DNA of 64,000 nt from contig JAKSZU010000004.1 of the NCBI GenBank assembly GCA_026018925.1, forward strand, positions 13,904,964-13,968,963, given 5' to 3'. This document shows positions 1-10,155 of this stretch, one piece after another (position 1 is the first letter of the stretch; every line of letters starts with the position of its first letter). The notes beneath the pieces are model-generated. The model had not been told where the DNA came from and ran no database searches. It saw only the letters and a list, made by a program, of their open reading frames with translations. The position numbers and the translations under genes are program-made. Source of the stretch: Tupaia tana. Lineage: Eukaryota > Chordata > Mammalia > Scandentia > Tupaiidae.

Positions 1-432
1 CAGAGCACGGACTCCCAGTTCCCCTTCCACACCTGCACCCTCCAGGACAGTGCTCCGCGACCTCCAAGTGTGTCAGCGGTTCTCGAAAGTCAGAAAAATA
101 CAAGTAAAAAGCCAAACAGAAACAGGCAAAACCCTTCTAAGAAGGCAGATGTCTGTTAACTACAATGCCGCAAGTGGCCAGAGATGAGAAGCAACCTGCA
201 GGGAGTGTAGCTCACATCTTTGGATTTGAAAACAAGTTCCTCGGGGTGGCAAGTGGCATGGCAGTTATGGCACTGGACTCCCACATGGCCGATCCTGGTT
301 TGAGTCCCGGACCTGGCGTCTTGCTGTCTCACTTTCCCTCTCTCTCTGTCACTCTGTCCCTCTCTGGTCTAATTTAAATCGATAAATAAAGTTAAATAAA
401 ATAATTCTCTTTAAAAATTATTTATTTAATTC

Positions 433-700
433 CTTTTTTTTTTTTTTGGAGAGGTTTTCGCTATAGGGTGTGTGCGCTCGTCAGACAGACAGAGAGAGAC
501 ATAGAAACAGAAAGCGAGAAATCACCCCCCGGGGGGGATGGTTACGTCGCAATCCCTTCTCCTCCATTCTCCTCTCGGGATCTTCGGCACGCATGCACAC
601 GCACCTGGCGTGAGTTCTAAGCCACCGGGTCCGGGTTGTGAACCGCAGTCGACTACGTGGGAGTCCAGCGACATAGCCATTACGCTAACTGCTGGTTCCC
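433..700 (-). mobile_element. SINE-A
   Basis: Complementary copy: poly-T, GAGAGGTTTTCGCTATAG, the CCCCCC/GGGGGG palindrome near 525-538, and the head GTTAGCGTAATGG in reverse. Confidence 0.9.
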
Positions 701-826
701 TTATTTTTTTTTAATTTGACTAGAGAGAGGGAAAGCGAGAAAGCAAGTCACCAGGTCTAGGACTCAAACTGCAGTCAGCCATGTGGGAATCCAACGCCTT
801 TAAGCACCACATCCCCTGCTGGCCCC
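701..826 (-). mobile_element. SINE-B
   Basis: Reverse copy with AATTTGACTAGAGAGAGG, the complement of the CT body, and a head ending CTGCTGGCCCC. Confidence 0.85.
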
Positions 827-864
827 AATAAAATAATTCTATTTAAAAAAAACGTTCCTCGGGG

Positions 865-1098
865 ACCAGCAGTTAGCGTAATGGCTATGTCGCTGGATTC
901 CCACATAGTCGACCACAGTTCAAGTTCCAGACCCGGCGGCTTAAACTCACACTGGGCGCGTGTGCGTGCATGCCCAAGATCCCAAGAGGAGAATGGAGGA
1001 GAAGGGACTGCAGCGTGGTCATTCCCCCTGGGGGGTGATTTCTCACTTTCTGTCTCTGACTTTCTCGTTTCTGGCAAAAACCTCTCTAAAAAAAAAGG
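865..1098 (+). mobile_element. SINE-A
   Basis: Begins ACCAGCAGTTAGCGTAATGG directly after the 3' target-site copy of the SINE-B at 246-853. Ends GCAAAAACCTCTCTAAAAAAAAA. Confidence 0.9.
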
Positions 1099-1606
1099 AT
1101 AGGGGTAGAAAAGTATGGAGCATACGGCCTCTCAACTATAACAGGACGCCATGCTGGGGACCTTTCCTGAGCAGTTAAGTGACTGCAGGATCAGTGAACT
1201 CTCCGGACACAAGAATGTCCAAGTAGACATGTGATACAGAGTATTGCAAGGCAGAAAACAAAAGAATCAAGGCAAGGGCATAGTTCAACAGTACTCCATG
1301 AGGCTAGGAAATTTGTGAACTTTGAGAGTCGTAGTGAAACACCCCGCGTTTATAAATCACTTACGTGTCCTATGGCCATGTGTAGGCCTTGAATCCTTCC
1401 CACACGTCAAAGACTCTTACAGTCTGCATTTCTTCCTTTGCCCTCTAAGCACTCTGCATTTCTTTCCCAGCCTCGTAGCTGAGAGCTGTTCCAGTCGATT
1501 TTGGTGCGGGTACCGAAGTTGCCGGCACAGGCCTTGAATGTGGTGTCTGACACCGACAGGTTTGCTAATTGCTGTCTGATACTCATTTTCTGCTTTGTCT
1601 CTCTCT

Positions 1607-1609
<3 letters not shown>

Positions 1610-1638
<29 letters not shown>

Positions 1639-1876
1639 GAGAGATTTTTGCCATAGGGCACGTGCGCTTGTGAGAGAGAGAGAGACAGAACACAAGAACT
1701 CACCCTCCCGGGAGAACGGCCACACCGCAGTCCCTTTCCTCGATTGTCCTCTTGGGACTTTGGGTATGCACACACCCGCGCCTGGCATGAGTTTTAAGTT
1801 GCTGGGTCCAGGATTCAAACCACATTCGACTGTGCGGGAGTCCAGCGATGTAACCATTATGCCATCTGCTGGTCCC
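1610..1876 (-). mobile_element. SINE-A
   Basis: Starts with a T tract of about 29 bases, then GAGAGATTTTTGCCATAGGG. The head ends CATCTGCTGGTCCCC. Confidence 0.9.
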
Positions 1877-2591
1877 CATTTTCTCCATTCTCTATGAGTT
1901 TAACAAACTCCTTGGCAGTTTGGATTTAATTCGAAACAGTTACTGAATCTGGTCCGCACTTATGACTCACCACTGAACATTGCCGCCTTCATAACAGGAA
2001 GCCTGGATCTGGAGTCCTCCGACCACTGGCTGGAGGCCATGTGAGATGCTTCCACTCTGGTCTCCAGCGACTGTTCCCGAAGGTTTGGGCTGAAACTGGC
2101 GCCTTCCCATACACGCGGTAACGGCCTGCTATCCGCCTACCGTTGGGCACAGAGGACGGAGGCCACGGGGGTGGTCTTCCACGCGGGCGTAAAGAACTGT
2201 CACAGGACTGGCACTTCAGACCTCACCCTAGTCCCCCGGCTAGGGCACCCGCCTCTCTCCGTAAGTGATCGGATTTAAAGGACGTTGGTTTCTCAGATCT
2301 AAGAGCCTGCTATGGCCCCAGTCACCATGCTCTGTAACTAAGACCTGATCTTCGCCACCGTCCGGCTCCTGGGTGTGAGCTGGCCCACGTTATACTAAGC
2401 CAAATGCACGTGCTGCCCCTTCCCTGAGGAGATGCCATCACTGAGGAGTAGCTGGGCATCCCCACGCACTTCACCAGGTCCCCCAGGCATGTACGATGAT
2501 GAGCTTAGCAGCTACATGCACATTTTCCTCATCTGACACCCGAGCTCACAGTCGGCCATCTTGGGCTGCTCGGGCCCAGCCTAGCCCACCA
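1877..2591. other. intergenic, no feature seen
   Basis: Unique-looking sequence. No exon, RNA gene or recognisable repeat could be supported. Confidence 0.5.
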
Positions 2592-2837
2592 TTTTTATTT
2601 TCTCTTAGAGGTTTTAGCTTTAGGGCACATGTGCTTGCTGGAGAGACAGAGACAGAGAGAGGGAAAGAGAAATCACCCCCGGGGGATGGCCACTCCACAA
2701 TCCCTTCTTCTCCTAGGATCTTGGGTATGCACGCACACACGCCTGATGTGAGTTTCAAGCCACTAGGTCCAGTACTCAAAACGGGGTTGGCCATGTGGCA
2801 GTCCAGTGACATAACCGCTATGTCATCTACTGGCACA
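2592..2837 (-). mobile_element. SINE-A, diverged
   Basis: TTAGAGGTTTTAGCTTTAGGG through ATAACCGCTATGTCATCTACTGG. Several CpGs have been lost, suggesting an older copy. Confidence 0.8.
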
Positions 2838-2855
2838 CCATTTTTTTTTCCCCAA

Positions 2856-2869
2856 AGAATTATTTAACT

Positions 2870-2917
<48 letters not shown>

Positions 2918-3054
2918 AATTTGACCCGAGAGGGACAGAGTGAGAGGAGAAAGAGAGAGGGAAAGTGAGAAAACAAGCTGCCAGGTCCAGAACTCGAACC
3001 ATGGTCAGCCATGTGGGAGTCCAATGCCCTTAATCACTACATCAACTGCCGGCC
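2856..3054 (-). mobile_element. SINE-B with long (TTTA)n tail
   Basis: The reverse tail at about 2866-2916 has expanded to a (TTTA)n microsatellite. The head ends CAACTGCCGGCCC. Confidence 0.85.
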
Positions 3055-4760
3055 CTTTTTTCAAACAAACAAAAAACAGAAAACCAAAACCACCTATCTC
3101 CCTCCCTCCTACCCTCATTTTTAAAAAAAAGGAGAGAGGGAAATTGACCATGCAGAAGAAAAAGGAGAACTTTGCTGGAGCGAAGTCTGTGAGGGGGGAG
3201 GTGGGGAGCTGGCCTCGAGCAGGAACAGCAGAGACAACTCAGGGGGTCCCCACCACACACCCCAGGGACCGTGACTAAGTTTTGGGAGGTTCTTGGACCA
3301 GAGTGATCTTCAAATGTGTCAGACGAGGCCAGCCCTGTCGCTCTAGCTTCTCACACCTTGTAGAGGGCTCGATCCCACCCAGCTGGCCAGGGTCTGAGAC
3401 ACAGCCCTGCTGACTTGAACAACATGCCAGGCATGGCATGCACCCCCAGGGTGCATGATAGGGGAGACTTGGAGGCAGGAAGGTGACGGGACCGGGCCCG
3501 TGTGCGGCGTCCTCTCTCACTGGTCCTCCTACGTCCATTTAAACGGTTTCTGGACGCATCACCCCTGCATGCACCCCTCCATCCCACTCTGAATGGACGC
3601 CGACATCCTGTACACTGCACCACTTCAGCCTGGAAGCCACAGGGGAGGCCTCGGCCACCGCGCCATTCTGACCCCCCATGTCGCTGGTCGCCCTAGGTCC
3701 TTGGGAGGCAGGTGCTAGCCTTCGGCATGAACTCAGTTAAAGCTGGTGCAGTGGGGAACCAGCCCTTCTGCACTGGGGTCTGACCTACTGGACCTGGGGG
3801 CTCTGCCTTCCCCAGCTCTGCCCACTGGAACAGGCTGACAGCCCAAGCACCGGCTTTCAGTCCTGTCATTGCTGCCCCCCGAAGGCGTTAACTACGACCT
3901 CTGGGGCTCTGCTTTCCAGGGAACTGAGGGTGACTTTCCGCACCGAAGGGAGGAGAGCTTCTGATCTGGAGTGGACATCTCGCCTGTGAAGCCACAGGGC
4001 CCCATCGCCGCAGTGCATGCATGGTCCTCCCTGGCCTTCTGCCACATCACCGACGGTCGACTGTACCGTGCTGAAGACGGAATCAGGTGCAGGGCAGTTC
4101 CCGAGGGCCGCAAAGGGCACAGCTTCGGCCAGCCTCTCATGTCCGGGGACCTGAGACCAGACGTCGGATGTACAGACCTCTGGACCCTCTCTGACAAACC
4201 CAAGCTCCATGGGCGGCAGTGCGGCCTCTTCCCTCTTGCCGGGAAGGCGTTTCCTCTCCTTGAAACTGCAGCGACCTCATCTGAAGTGAGTTCACAGACA
4301 GCCCCTGTTCCCCACGGCCTGCCCCATCCTACCCTCAGCCCTGAGAGCTCCTAGCAATCCCAAGGAGACTGAAGTCCTGACCTGGGAGAGAAGCTACACC
4401 TCGACGGCCTCGTGGGTCTGACCTTGGGGCTTCTGGACGAGGCAAGGCACAATGCAAGTCTAGCGGAGGGGAAGGTGGACGCGGGTCCCTCAGTGACTCA
4501 GGTGCAGTGTTCTGGCGGGGATGCCTGAAGCTCATCTCGGGGAGGCTCGCTGCAAGGACCTTGAGCTCCAAGGACGTCCCGAGGTGGGGGCCGGTCCGGC
4601 AGCAGGGGAGCTCCTGGGTTTGCAGCCGGGACATGTACACGCCATGACCCAGACTGGCAGGCAGCTGGACTGCAGTGTGAAGACCCTCTGGGGGCACTCT
4701 CTCTCCATCTCTCTCCCCCGTGGAAGGAGTAAATAAACAAACTTTAAAAACTCTTTAAAA
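3055..4760. other. intergenic, mostly unrecognised
   Basis: GC-rich unique sequence. The last 200 bp (CTCTCTCCATCTCTCTCCC, then TAAATAAACAAAC) look like the tail of an old SINE. Open frames here lack splice context or similarity. Confidence 0.45.
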
Positions 4761-4770
4761 AAGTGATGGA

Positions 4771-4970
4771 GCTGGTGCTAGCAGGTGGTGTGGTAGTTAA
4801 GGGCACTGGATTTCCACATGGCCGACCTGATGGCTTGCTTTCGAGTCCCAGACCTGGCTTGACAAGTCCTGGACCTGGTGGCTTGCTTTCTTACTTTCCC
4901 TCTCTCTCTCTCCCTCTCTGGTCAAATTATAATAAGTAAATAAATAAATAAAAACTAGTAGCATTAAAAA
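4771..4970 (+). mobile_element. SINE-B, first member of a serial insertion block
   Basis: GCTAGCAGGTGGTGTGGTAGTTAAGG head with an internal partial duplication of the post-B-box part (TGGCTTGCTTTC twice). Preceded by AAGTGATGGA at 4761-4770. Confidence 0.85.
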
Positions 4971-4977
4971 TTATTTT

Positions 4978-5032
4978 ACTTTTTTAAAAAAGAATTATTT
5001 TATTTGACTTTATTTATTTATTTATATTTGAC

Positions 5033-5063
<31 letters not shown>

Positions 5064-5148
5064 AAGCAAGCCACCAGGTCCAGAACTCGAACCGTGGTCT
5101 ACCATGTGGGAATCCGGTGCCCTTAACCACCACACCACCTGCTGGCCC
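4978..5148 (-). mobile_element. SINE-B
   Basis: Reverse copy with a pure (GA)n tract at about 5035-5062 and a head ending ACCACCTGCTGGCCC. Confidence 0.85.
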
Positions 5149-5195
5149 AGTATTAAAAATTATTTTAAAAAAATAATTATTTAAAAGTGATGGAG

Positions 5196-5470
5196 GGGGA
5201 ACCAGCAGTTAGCGTAATGGCTGTGTCGCTGGACTCCCACGTAGTCGACCACGGTTCATGTCCCGGACCCAGTGGCTTAAAACTCACGCCGGGCGCGTGT
5301 GCGTGCGTGCCCAAGATCCTGAGAGGAGAATGGAGGAGAAGGGATTGTGGCGTGACCATCCCCCCTGGGGGGTGATTTCTCGCTTTCTGTCTCTCTGTCT
5401 CTCTCTGTCTGTCTGGCGAGTGCACGTGCCCTATAGCAAAAACCTCTCCCTCCCCCCCCCAAAAAAAAAA
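5196..5470 (+). mobile_element. SINE-A, serial block
   Basis: Full-length copy between AAGTGATGGAG at 5185-5195 and at 5471-5481. CpG-rich and little mutated, so young. It has the palindrome ATCCCCCCTGGGGGGTGAT at 5358-5376. Confidence 0.93.
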
Positions 5471-5481
5471 AAGTGATGGAG

Positions 5482-5748
5482 GGACCAGCAGTTGGTGTAA
5501 TGGCTATGTTTCTGGATTCCCATGTAGTCGACTGTGGTTCAAGTCCCGGACCCGGTGGCTTAAACTCATGCTGGGTGTGTGTGTGTGTGTGTACATGCCC
5601 AGGATCCCAAGAGAAGAATGGAGGAGAAGGGATTGTGGCATGGCCATCCCCCTGAGGGGGGTGATTTCTCATTTTCTGTCTCTCTCTGTCTTTCTGGTGA
5701 GTGCACTTGCCCTATACCAAAAACCTCTCAAAAAAAAAAAAAAAAAAA
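5482..5748 (+). mobile_element. SINE-A, serial block
   Basis: Full-length copy between AAGTGATGGAG (5471-5481) and AAGTGAGGGAG (5749-5759). Its A-tail is about 21 bases. Confidence 0.93.
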
Positions 5749-5759
5749 AAGTGAGGGAG

Positions 5760-5930
5760 CAGCAGGTGGCATGGTGGTTGAAGGCACTGGATTCCCACAT
5801 GGCAGACCATAGTTCAAGCCCTGGACCTGGCAGCTTGCTCTCTCACCGCCCCCCATCTAATCAAACGGAAAAATAATAATAGTAATAAAAATAAAGTTAA
5901 AATATTTTTTTAAAAAATTATAAAAAAAAA
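5760..5930 (+). mobile_element. SINE-B, serial block
   Basis: Follows AAGTGAGGGAG (5749-5759) and is followed by AAGTGATGGAG (5931-5941). The CT run is short in this copy. Confidence 0.85.
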
Positions 5931-5941
5931 AAGTGATGGAG

Positions 5942-6202
5942 TTGTAGCCAGCAGATGGTGTAATGGTTATGTTGCTGGACTCCCACGTAGTTGACCACAG
6001 TTCAAGTCCCAGACTCGATGGCTTAAAACTCATGTGGGGGGTGGGGGCGGGGACAAACCCTCACATTGGGTGTGTGTGTGCATGCATGCTCAAAATCCTG
6101 GGACGACAGGGCCAGCAGGTGGCCTGGTGGTTAAGGTGCTGGACACTCCCACATGGCCGACCATGGTTCAAGTCCCAGACCTGTGGCTTGCATTCTCGCT
6201 TT

Positions 6203-6265
<63 letters not shown>

Positions 6266-6478
6266 GTCTCTCTGGTCAAATAAAAATAAATGAATGTATG
6301 AATGAAATTAAATAAATAATCCTTAAGAAAAAAAAATCCTGGGACGAGAAAAGGAGGAGAAGGGATTGTGGTGTGGCCATCCCCTCGGAGGGTGATTTCT
6401 CACTTTCTGTCTCTCTGCTTTTCTCTCCAGTGAGCATAAGCATCCTATAGCAAAAATCTCTCTAAAAAATAATAATTA
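5942..6478 (+). mobile_element. SINE-A interrupted by a SINE-B
   Basis: The 5' part (5942-6106) and 3' part (6348-6478) join across the SINE-B at 6107-6332. It has AAGTGATGGAG in front (5931-5941). Confidence 0.88.
6107..6332 (+). mobile_element. SINE-B nested in SINE-A
   Basis: Perfect 15-bp target duplication AAAATCCTGGGACGA at 6092-6106 and 6333-6347. Contains a (CT)n microsatellite at about 6200-6262. Confidence 0.95.
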
Positions 6479-6489
6479 TAAATAAAAAT

Positions 6490-6738
6490 AGGGACCAGCA
6501 GATGGTGTAATGGCTATGTCGCTGGACTCCCATGTAGTTGACCATGTAGTGGTTCAAGTCTCAGACCCAGTAGCTTAAACTCATTCCGGACGTGTGTGCG
6601 TGTGTCCCCCAGATCCCAAGAGAAGAATGGAGGAGCGGCATGGCCGTATTCCCTTGAGGGTAAGTTCTCATTTTCTCTCTGTCTCTCTCTGCCTTTCTGG
6701 TGAGCGCACGCACTCTATAGTAAAAACCTCTAAAATAA
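6490..6738 (+). mobile_element. SINE-A
   Basis: GGGACCAGCAGATGGTGTAATGG head with a small duplication around GACCATGTAGTGG before the B box. Confidence 0.88.
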
Positions 6739-6739
6739 T

Positions 6740-6786
6740 AATGTGGGAGTCCAGTGCCTTACCCACCACGCCACCTGCCGGCCCCT
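6740..6786 (-). mobile_element. SINE-B head fragment
   Basis: Only the first ~45 bp of a reverse head remain (ATGTGGGAGTCCAGTGCC ... GCCGGCCCC). Confidence 0.7.
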
Positions 6787-6800
6787 AAAGAATACTTTTT

Positions 6801-6972
6801 AGGAACCAGCAGGTGGCATGGTGGTTAAGATGATGGACACTCCCACATGGCCGACCATGGTTCAAGTCCTGGACCTGGTGGCTTGCTTTCTTGTTTTTTC
6901 TCTCTCTCTCTCTCTGTCTCTCTTGGTCAAATTGAAATAAATGAATAAACAAAATAAATAATTCTAAAAAGA
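6801..6972 (+). mobile_element. SINE-B
   Basis: GGAACCAGCAGGTGGCATGG head, CT tract, TTGGTCAAATTGAAATAAATGAATAAAC tail. Confidence 0.88.
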
Positions 6973-7052
6973 AGCAACACTTTGTATTAAGGCTGAAGCT
7001 CAGGTGGTTTGATGCCCAGTGACAATGACTGAAATGCGGTCTTAACAGCAAG

Positions 7053-7300
7053 GAGGGCCAGCCCACAGTCCAGAACGCTGAGGGTCAGTGAAGCCACATT
7101 GCAACCGGGTCCCACATGGCTGCCCACAGTGCAAACCCTGGCCCGGGATCTCAGAAAACACACCAGACACGTGTGCATGCCCTGAATCCCGATGGCATGG
7201 AGAAACAGCGGGAAAGGGGCTGTGCCGTGGCCATCCCCGTGGAGGGGTGCTTCCCTCTCTGGTGAGCACATGTGCGCTCTGCCTTAAAGAGAAAGGTCAC
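7053..7300 (+). mobile_element. SINE-C, old
   Basis: Diverged head (GCCAGCCCACAG...), then AAAACACACCAGACACGTGTGCATG and GTGAGCACATGTGCGCTCTG, the body signature shared with SINE-A. Confidence 0.6.
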
Positions 7301-7507
7301 AAAGGCTTCTCAAAGCCTGGGCGTGGTGACAGCCTGTGACAGAGTTCCCTGTGGAGTGTCAGAAGAGGAAGGGGCTTGGAGACTGGCCCTGGGGAAGGCC
7401 CAGAGGACTTCCTCTTCCCTGAGGCCACAAGAGCTCCCTGACAAGGGGAGAGAGCTCTCTAAGCTCCGGGTGGCGCTTGTGTTCAGGAGACTGGGACTAA
7501 GGGGAGG

Positions 7508-7728
7508 AGGCCAGGGGCCAAGTGGCAAAGGTTATGTTGCTGGAGCCCACATGGTCGACCATGGTTCAAGTGCTGGACCCGGCGGCTTGACACTCACGCA
7601 TGTATGTACCCAAAATTCTGAGAGGAGAATGGAGAAGGGACTGCAGTGTGGCCATCTCCCCAGTGGTGTTTCTGGCTTTTTATCTCTATCTCTCTGGTGA
7701 CTACAGGCACCTGTAACAGAAAGTTCTC
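7508..7728 (+). mobile_element. SINE-A, diverged
   Basis: GGCCAAGTGGCAAAGGTTATGTTGC ... GGTGACTACAGGCACCTGTAAC. No clear tail, because it runs into the reverse SINE-A next to it. Confidence 0.7.
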
Positions 7729-7945
7729 TCTTTTTTATTTTTAAAGAGGTTTTTGCTATAGGGCATGTGCGCTCCCCAGAAAGACAGAGACAGAGAGACA
7801 GAAAGCAAGAAATCACCCCCCAGGGGGGATGGTCACGCCGCAATCCCTTCTCCTCCATTCTCCTCTCGGGATCCTGGGCATGCGCGCACCTGGCATGAGT
7901 TTACACCACCAGGTCCAGGACTCGAACCGCGGTCGAGTACATGAG
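7729..7945 (-). mobile_element. SINE-A, head truncated
   Basis: AGAGGTTTTTGCTATAGGGC through GAACCGCGGTCGAGTACATG. The first ~40 bp of the head are missing. Tail-to-tail with the previous copy. Confidence 0.8.
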
Positions 7946-8394
7946 AGTTTTCTCTCTCTCTCTAAAAAAAAAAAAGGGTAGGAGATGGTCGCGTAGAGCT
8001 GGAAGCCTTAAAATTGGCGTGGTTCTTGGATTCCGTAAATTTCACTGTCACCCCCCCCCCAAGGGTCTGGTCCTGTGGCCAGTGCCACCGTTGGCATCGG
8101 TGGGCAGAGGTTCAGGGGAGTCCCTGAAAGCCAAGTAGAAAAGGCACAGTGAGGACTACTGGCTACGTCCACGGTCCCCAAATGACCATGCCAGCAGACA
8201 GGCACGGCAGCATCCGAGTGGACGGCAGTGGTTTTTCAAGGCTGGGCCGAAGGCGTCCATGAGCAAATCCAAAGAGCGGGGCCCCAACTCAGGGCACCGA
8301 GCCCTGCTGGCCTGACACCTGTCCTTGATCCACACTCACGGCCTATGGCCTACGAAGGGTTCCCTGCAGCCCACTCACAAAAGAGGAAAGACAG

Positions 8395-8582
8395 GGACCA
8401 GCAGGTGGCATGGTGGTTAAGGTGCTGGACACTCCCACATGGCTGACCACAGTTCGAGTCCCGCACCTGGCGGCTTCCTTTCTCCCTTTCCCTCCCTCTC
8501 TCTCTGTGTTTCTCTCTGGTCAAATTAAAATAAATGAATGAATAAATAAAATTAAATAAATAATAATTAAAAAAAAAAAAAA
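8395..8582 (+). mobile_element. SINE-B just upstream of the IFI6 CpG island
   Basis: Perfect 16-bp target duplication AAAAGAGGAAAGACAG at 8379-8394 and 8583-8598. Young copy ending about 365 bp before the ISRE pair. Confidence 0.95.
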
Positions 8583-8599
8583 AAAAGAGGAAAGACAGG

Positions 8600-9030
8600 A
8601 GGCCGAGACCCGCGTATCCGGAATCCGCGACTGCAGCCCAGGGGGACCGCGAGGGCGAGAGTGGGAGGGACGCGGCCCTTCCGCTCCATTCTCCTGTCTG
8701 CAGGGGCTGCCCACGACGAGTGGGTGAGGGGTGGGCTGGCAGCAGCTCACCCAGGCCCTGGGCGCAGCAGGTGCTCCCCGCGGTCGGCTTCGCGCGGGGC
8801 CAGGCAGCCCAGGGGCCGGGCTCGTCCAGCGCGGAGGGCTCGGGACACCTCCGGACGCAAGCGGAGCGCGGCCAGCAGCTGGCGTGGCCGCGGACGCACG
8901 GGGTCCCGGCTCCAGGTCACCCTCCCCCCCGCAGGCATGCGCAGAGCCGCCAGACCGGGACGGGAGGAGAAAAGAAACTCAGCCGGAGCGGGGGAAAACG
9001 GAACTCGGGCCCGGACTGGCTGCCGGGCTG
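8600..9030 (+). promoter_or_regulatory. IFI6: IFI6 CpG-rich promoter with two ISRE-like elements
   Basis: The region is GC- and CpG-rich with no TATA box. GAAAAGAAACTC at 8969-8980 fits the ISRE form GAAA-N-GAAACT exactly. A second box, GAAAACGGAACTC at 8994-9006, differs from GAAANNGAAACT by one base. The two starts are 25 bp apart. Human IFI6 (6-16) is known for tandem ISRE repeats bound by ISGF3, so the pair is the expected arrangement. Assignment to IFI6 rests on this and on the probable exon 1 just downstream. Confidence 0.8.
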
Positions 9031-9131
9031 GGCGGAGCAGGTCCGCGCGGCTCTGAAAGCCAGCCTGGGGAGGGGCGCCGCCTCCCCTGCCCGCCGTGTC
9101 TCCGGGAAGACCGCGTCTCCCCTGCTCCCAG
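9007..9131 (+). other. IFI6: probable IFI6 non-coding exon 1
   Basis: GC-rich sequence directly downstream of the ISRE pair ends in a good splice donor, CCCAG|GTAAGC, with the exon ending at 9131. Human IFI6 has a 5' untranslated first exon. The transcription start is not visible, so the left edge is a guess. Intron 1 would run to the exon carrying the ATG near 11.4 kb and is largely made of SINEs. Confidence 0.55.
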
Positions 9132-9780
9132 GTAAGCCCAAGGCTGTGAAGGCGCTGTGGGCGCCCCTCCGCCAGGTCACCTGTGCCTCATGCCCGAGAG
9201 CCCTGGGCCCTCCAGTGCTCTGGGCCAGCACCAGCCTGGGAGGGTAGGCAGGGGCCCCCGGTGGCTAGGGTGCAGACCCCGAGGCCGGAGCCTTGCCCAC
9301 CAGTGCCATGTCGGCTCTCCTTCGGCTCTGGGAAGCCAGGAGCAGCCCCACCTGACCAGGGGTGGGACGCGCCCTTGCCCACTGTGGGGTCTCCGTGACT
9401 GGGCTGCTTGTCCGAGGGTCCGGAGGTGGCGAAGGGTGCGCTGGGTATCGGTCACTTGCAGGGCTAGGCTCTGACTGCTGGTTCCTGTCTGGTGGCCTCG
9501 GGGACGCCACTTAACCTTTGAGACCCTGATTGCTGAGGCGCGTGTGGGGCCGTGGAACCCCTCGGGACTTACAGGTACAAGTGACCTATGCGTGACCTGG
9601 CCAGGCCGGCACAGGAGCCTCCCTGAGCCTCTCAGTCCCCGAGGCCTGTGAACAGATGAGCTCAGGGAGGTGCCTGGGGTGGAGGCTCCTTAAGGAGCTG
9701 CCAGGAGGTTAGAATGCCACAGTCCTGGGTGTTGGACGCAGCCCCTGACCCTGGGCAAGCTCCTTGGCATCTCTGGCTTC

Positions 9781-10067
9781 TTTCTTTTTTTTTTTTTTTT
9801 TTGGAGAGTTTTTTTTTTTTTCTTTTTTCTGCTATAGGGCGTGTGTGCTCGCCAGACAGAGAGAGACATAGAGACAGAAAGCGAGAGATCACCCCCCAGG
9901 GAGGATGGTCATGCCGCAATCCCTTCTCCTCCATTCTCCTCTCGGGATCTTGGGTACGCACGCACATGCGCCCTGCGTGAGTTTTAAGCCACTGGGTCCA
10001 GGACGCGAACCGCGGTCAACTACATGGGAGTCCAATGACACAGCCATTATGCTAACTGCTGGTTCCC
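9781..10067 (-). mobile_element. IFI6: SINE-A in presumed IFI6 intron 1
   Basis: Long double T tract, CTATAGGGCGTGTGTGC, palindrome, head ending CTAACTGCTGGTTCCC. Confidence 0.9.
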
Positions 10068-10155
10068 TCTGCCTTCTTTCTGAAATGAGGTCGACGGAGC
10101 GGTGTTCGGCACATCTGAGCCTTGCTAGCATGAGGCTTTAGAAATTAAAGCTAGT

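Larger units (their letters stand above)
246..853 (+). mobile_element. SINE-B with two younger SINEs in its tail
   Basis: The head begins GGCAAGTGGCATGGCAG and has the CT-rich body and TCTGGTCTAATTTAAA end. The duplication GTTCCTCGGGG at 235-245 and 854-864 brackets the whole block. SINEs at 433-700 and 701-826 therefore landed in the AT-rich tail. Confidence 0.75.

Noticed and set aside
5196-5280. Functional tRNA genes at SINE heads
   Set aside because: A and B boxes are present but no cloverleaf or acceptor stem closes, and the heads are multicopy and attached to SINE bodies.
5177-5672. Numerous 60-130-codon frames with RETESEKSPPRGDG-like text
   Set aside because: They recur wherever a SINE-A lies and are translations of the SINE body.
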